DNA from: JANLQX01 sp043775075
Lineage (GTDB): Bacteria > Actinomycetota > Acidimicrobiia > Acidimicrobiales > JANYDT01
DNA length: 9,352 nt
Assembly: GCA_043775075.1 (NCBI GenBank)
Contig: JAYVSS010000092.1
Coordinates: 1 to 9,352, forward strand
Direction of reading: 5' to 3'
A program made the position numbers and the translations under genes. Shown here piece after piece: positions 7,554 through 9,352 of the stretch. Under the pieces are notes generated by a model that was not told the DNA's origin, ran no database searches, and saw nothing but the letters and a program-made list of their open reading frames with translations. Within the stretch, counting starts at the first letter, position 1. Each line of letters opens with the position of its first letter.

Positions 7554-7624
7554 TTCTCGGGGAAGGACTCGAACCCTCATTCTCTGGACCAAAACCAGAT
7601 GTCCTGCCATTGGACGACCCGAGA
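7554..7624 (-). tRNA. trnQ: tRNA-Gln (anticodon UUG)
   Basis: A full cloverleaf folds by eye. The acceptor stem pairs TCTCGGG with CCCGAGA. The D stem is GTCC/GGAC. The anticodon stem TCTGG/CCAGA encloses the loop TTTTGGT with anticodon TTG (7590-7592). The T stem GAGGG/CCTTC encloses TTCGAGT, and the discriminator is A. The 71-nt length fits tRNA-Gln. CCA is not encoded, since CCC follows the discriminator. It lies 17 bases after the lipoprotein stop and 22 before glmU. It may be processed from a shared transcript; a possible -10 hexamer TAGTGT overlaps the lipoprotein stop at 7639-7644, but no convincing -35 goes with it. Confidence 0.96.
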
Positions 7625-7641
7625 AGGACGACACCTCAACA

Positions 7642-8676
7642 CTATCCGACGCTCCTCGCAGCAGAGGTCGCGGATTGTTCGTCGACCGGCAGCATTGAGA
7701 GGTATCGGCTCCGTTGGATCGGGGTGGAAATCAATCCGTCCGGACCCGGTACCTGGGTCTTGCGGGACCCGCCAACCTGGACGAGAACGGCACCGAACGA
7801 TTTGTTCGGTACGTTTTCGAGCGCATCGAGGATCTGGGCGAACACCCTCGCTCGACGAATCGCCGAGAGTCCATCGAACTCCGGGGCGAGGGTCAGGACA
7901 TACGCGTTTGGCGAGTCGAGGCGCATCTCAGGGGAAGCCAGGGCGACGTCGGAAACGAATCCTTCGGTCCGCTCCTGCGGTCGGGGTCCACCAACCATTA
8001 TGTCAAGAATGGCCTTGGTCCATTCCAGCGGTTCAGCCTGCACCTTGATTCCGGTTATCTGACGATCAACGTAGACAAGCTGGCCACCTTTGACGAGTAA
8101 AAGTCGAATCCCTGTCGCCGTCTTGTCGAGGGTCTCGCACGGATCTTTGGTGATCGGCAAGCGGGCGTCGATATCTTCACCGTTGGCATCAACAATGGTT
8201 TTGATCGGCCGGACTCCATCAACCAACCGGACCGCCTTGATCTTCCGGCCATCAATAAGTGTGAATATCATCTGACAAAGGGGGAGGTTGTCCCGAGCAA
8301 CGTCAGCGCCACCGCTTACGTCGACGACCACGGTGCCATCGGCGTCCACGCTGGCGGCCCGAAACTTCCACGTCGACAAAAACTCGGTTGTCACTCCGAC
8401 ACCGTCAATATCAGGACGAGGTCCCCGACGCAATTGGCCCAGGAGAGCATTGGCGACAACCAGAGGTTGGTCTGAAAGGAGGACCTCACGAGAGCGGGGA
8501 AAGAGACTCGCTTCATTCACGAAGTACACGTTGCGTTGCTGATTCGGTTCCTGCAGGGCTCGCACCGAGGTTCGATCGGACAGGTCAGCGGGCTTGCGCG
8601 TCGGCGCCACGGCGCAGGCGCTGAGCGCAATGAACAGCGTGCCCAGCGCTCCGAACCGACGGACGCCGCGCTTCAT
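7642..8676 (-). CDS. LpqB-like lipoprotein with two GerMN-type domains
   Basis: This is probably a membrane-anchored lipoprotein on the outer face of the cytoplasmic membrane. From ATG 8676 it has a basic N-terminus, a hydrophobic stretch and a lipobox LSAC with C21. Two GerMN-like modules follow, about 48-180 and 189-330. Each has a YFV or LLV strand, an Ala-Leu/Ile-Leu helix leading to GPRP (85-88 and 230-233), and a later helix with a gating Gln (CQMIFTL; FAQILDAL). In MtrAB-LpqB systems LpqB is an accessory lipoprotein to kinase MtrB and carries one GerMN domain plus a C-terminal beta-propeller. Here the total is 344 residues and no propeller is present. The start overlaps the kinase stop as ATGA, pointing to translational coupling. 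The LpqB assignment rests on lipobox, domain type and position; the true ligand is unknown. Confidence 0.85.
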   Translation of the reverse strand: MKRGVRRFGALGTLFIALSACAVAPTRKPADLSDRTSVRALQEPNQQRNVYFVNEASLFPRSREVLLSDQPLVVANALLGQLRRGPRPDIDGVGVTTEFLSTWKFRAASVDADGTVVVDVSGGADVARDNLPLCQMIFTLIDGRKIKAVRLVDGVRPIKTIVDANGEDIDARLPITKDPCETLDKTATGIRLLLVKGGQLVYVDRQITGIKVQAEPLEWTKAILDIMVGGPRPQERTEGFVSDVALASPEMRLDSPNAYVLTLAPEFDGLSAIRRARVFAQILDALENVPNKSFGAVLVQVGGSRKTQVPGPDGLISTPIQRSRYLSMLPVDEQSATSAARSVG

Positions 8677-9254
8677 TGCTCCACCAACTCGGCACAGAAT
8701 CTCGCTCCGCCGCCCGGCCGATCTTCCACCCATGCCCGTCCGCCGTGAAGTTGGGCGTGAGCCGCCACCAAGGACAGGCCGAGGCCCGTTCCCTTGACGC
8801 CCGAACCGCGTTGATGGGCCGTTCCCCGCCGGAAACGTTCAAACAGCAATTCACGGTCTTCGGCCGCCACCCCCGGTCCGTCGTCTTCCACCGCAAACAG
8901 GATGTGTCGGCGCTCGCCGTCGTCTGCCCCGGCGTCTTCCCCTGCCGTTTGACCGGACGGCACAATCGTAGATGTACTTACGATCTCGGGCGAGGTCGGA
9001 GAGAGATCACGAAGTTCAACGCGAATGGCTCCATCGGCATAGTTCGCGGCGTTTTGCAGATAGTTGGCAATTACCCGCTCGACGCGCCGCTTGTCGAGGC
9101 TGACCTCCACATGATGAAGGCCGGCGGCGTCTACCACCGCACTCGAGCCCTGGAGATTCACCAGTTGGGTCACGAAGGAAGGCAGGTCGAATACCTCAGT
9201 AACCAGTTCCGCGGCATTGGCATCAAAGCGCGAAATCTCCAACAGATCGAGCAC
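8673..9254 (-). CDS. Sensor histidine kinase, C-terminal part (MtrB-like), 5' end missing or broken
   Basis: The ATP-binding catalytic half of a two-component kinase is clear: LVLDLLEISRFD, the end of the dimerisation helix; N-box RVIANYLQNAANYA at about 60-73 of this fragment; G1 EDDGPGV at 123-129; F-box LLFERFRRG; and G2 GTGLGLSL at 155-162, then HGG and GGARF. LEISRFDA after the helix and the coupled LpqB-like gene favour an MtrB-type kinase, which phosphorylates an OmpR-family regulator. A roughly 36-residue Ser/Thr/Ala/Asp-rich stretch (81-116) separates the N-box from G1. The sensor, HAMP and phospho-accepting His are not in the window. Homology ends near 9257-9263, and the frame meets a stop at 9303-9305, so GTG 9254 is not believed to be a natural start. 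Confidence 0.85.
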   Translation of the reverse strand: MLDLLEISRFDANAAELVTEVFDLPSFVTQLVNLQGSSAVVDAAGLHHVEVSLDKRRVERVIANYLQNAANYADGAIRVELRDLSPTSPEIVSTSTIVPSGQTAGEDAGADDGERRHILFAVEDDGPGVAAEDRELLFERFRRGTAHQRGSGVKGTGLGLSLVAAHAQLHGGRAWVEDRPGGGARFCAELVEQ

Positions 9255-9257
9255 TAA

Positions 9258-9352
9258 TCTCCGGGCTGACGAAGTTGAACGGCTGGATGGCGATACGCGA
9301 GATCACCGGGGCGCCGGCGACAACGCCGCGGGTAATGGCCGCACAATAGGTT
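9258..9352. other. Terminal segment that does not continue the kinase gene
   Basis: These 95 bases should encode the rest of the kinase dimerisation helix, but the kinase frame becomes Ser-rich and meets TGA at 9303-9305. A different minus frame is open across the segment (for example GVVAGAPVISRIAIQPFNF) and looks protein-like, but I cannot assign it. The plus strand has an open frame ending at 9346-9348 that looks weaker. The sharp change suggests a breakpoint, either an assembly chimera or a real rearrangement. Confidence 0.45.

Noticed and set aside
7639..7644. Promoter for tRNA-Gln with -10 TAGTGT
   Set aside because: Position is suitable, but no hexamer 16-18 bases upstream resembles a -35 box, so it is not listed as a feature.
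9264..9290. Plus-strand reading ADEVERLD resembles what should precede RLVLDLL in the kinase, hinting at a small inversion
   Set aside because: Only about eight residues fit and the reading then diverges into GDTRDHRG. Chance is the simpler explanation.

Overview
The window is a stretch of chromosome from a high-GC actinobacterium. The gene order tRNA-Gln, glmU, prs, rplY, pth, mfd is an actinobacterial housekeeping arrangement. An MtrB-like kinase coupled to an LpqB-like lipoprotein at its upstream end is also an actinobacterial pairing. Acidimicrobiia is my best guess at class, but that is inference from architecture only. Every gene that can be supported lies on the minus strand, so transcription runs from high to low coordinates.

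In transcription order: the C-terminal part of a sensor histidine kinase (8673-9254, its 5' side lost or broken near 9257); an LpqB-like lipoprotein with two GerMN-type domains, overlapping the kinase stop by ATGA; tRNA-Gln(UUG), squeezed between two genes with 17 and 22 bases on either side; glmU (UDP-GlcNAc pyrophosphorylase with a cut-down acetyltransferase domain); prs (PRPP synthetase); rplY (short form of ribosomal protein L25); pth (peptidyl-tRNA hydrolase); an unrecognised ORF of about 180 codons that may be decayed; and mfd (transcription-repair coupling factor), which runs off the left edge a few residues before its expected C-terminus.

Functionally this is a housekeeping block. GlmU and Prs make nucleotide-linked precursors for the cell wall, nucleotides and cofactors. 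L25, Pth and tRNA-Gln serve translation. Mfd handles stalled RNA polymerase. The kinase and lipoprotein pair looks like the output end of an envelope-sensing MtrAB-LpqB system.

I found no defence system, phage, CRISPR array or complete mobile element. The unusual points are: GlmU ends before its acetyltransferase active site; L25 lacks the C-terminal TL5/CTC domain; the LpqB-like protein lacks the propeller and has a second GerMN-like domain instead; a 68-bp dyad built from four copies of a 15-bp box on a 19-bp pitch lies between pth and the decayed ORF; and the kinase reading frame loses homology abruptly about 95 bases from the right edge, which may be a chimeric contig end.
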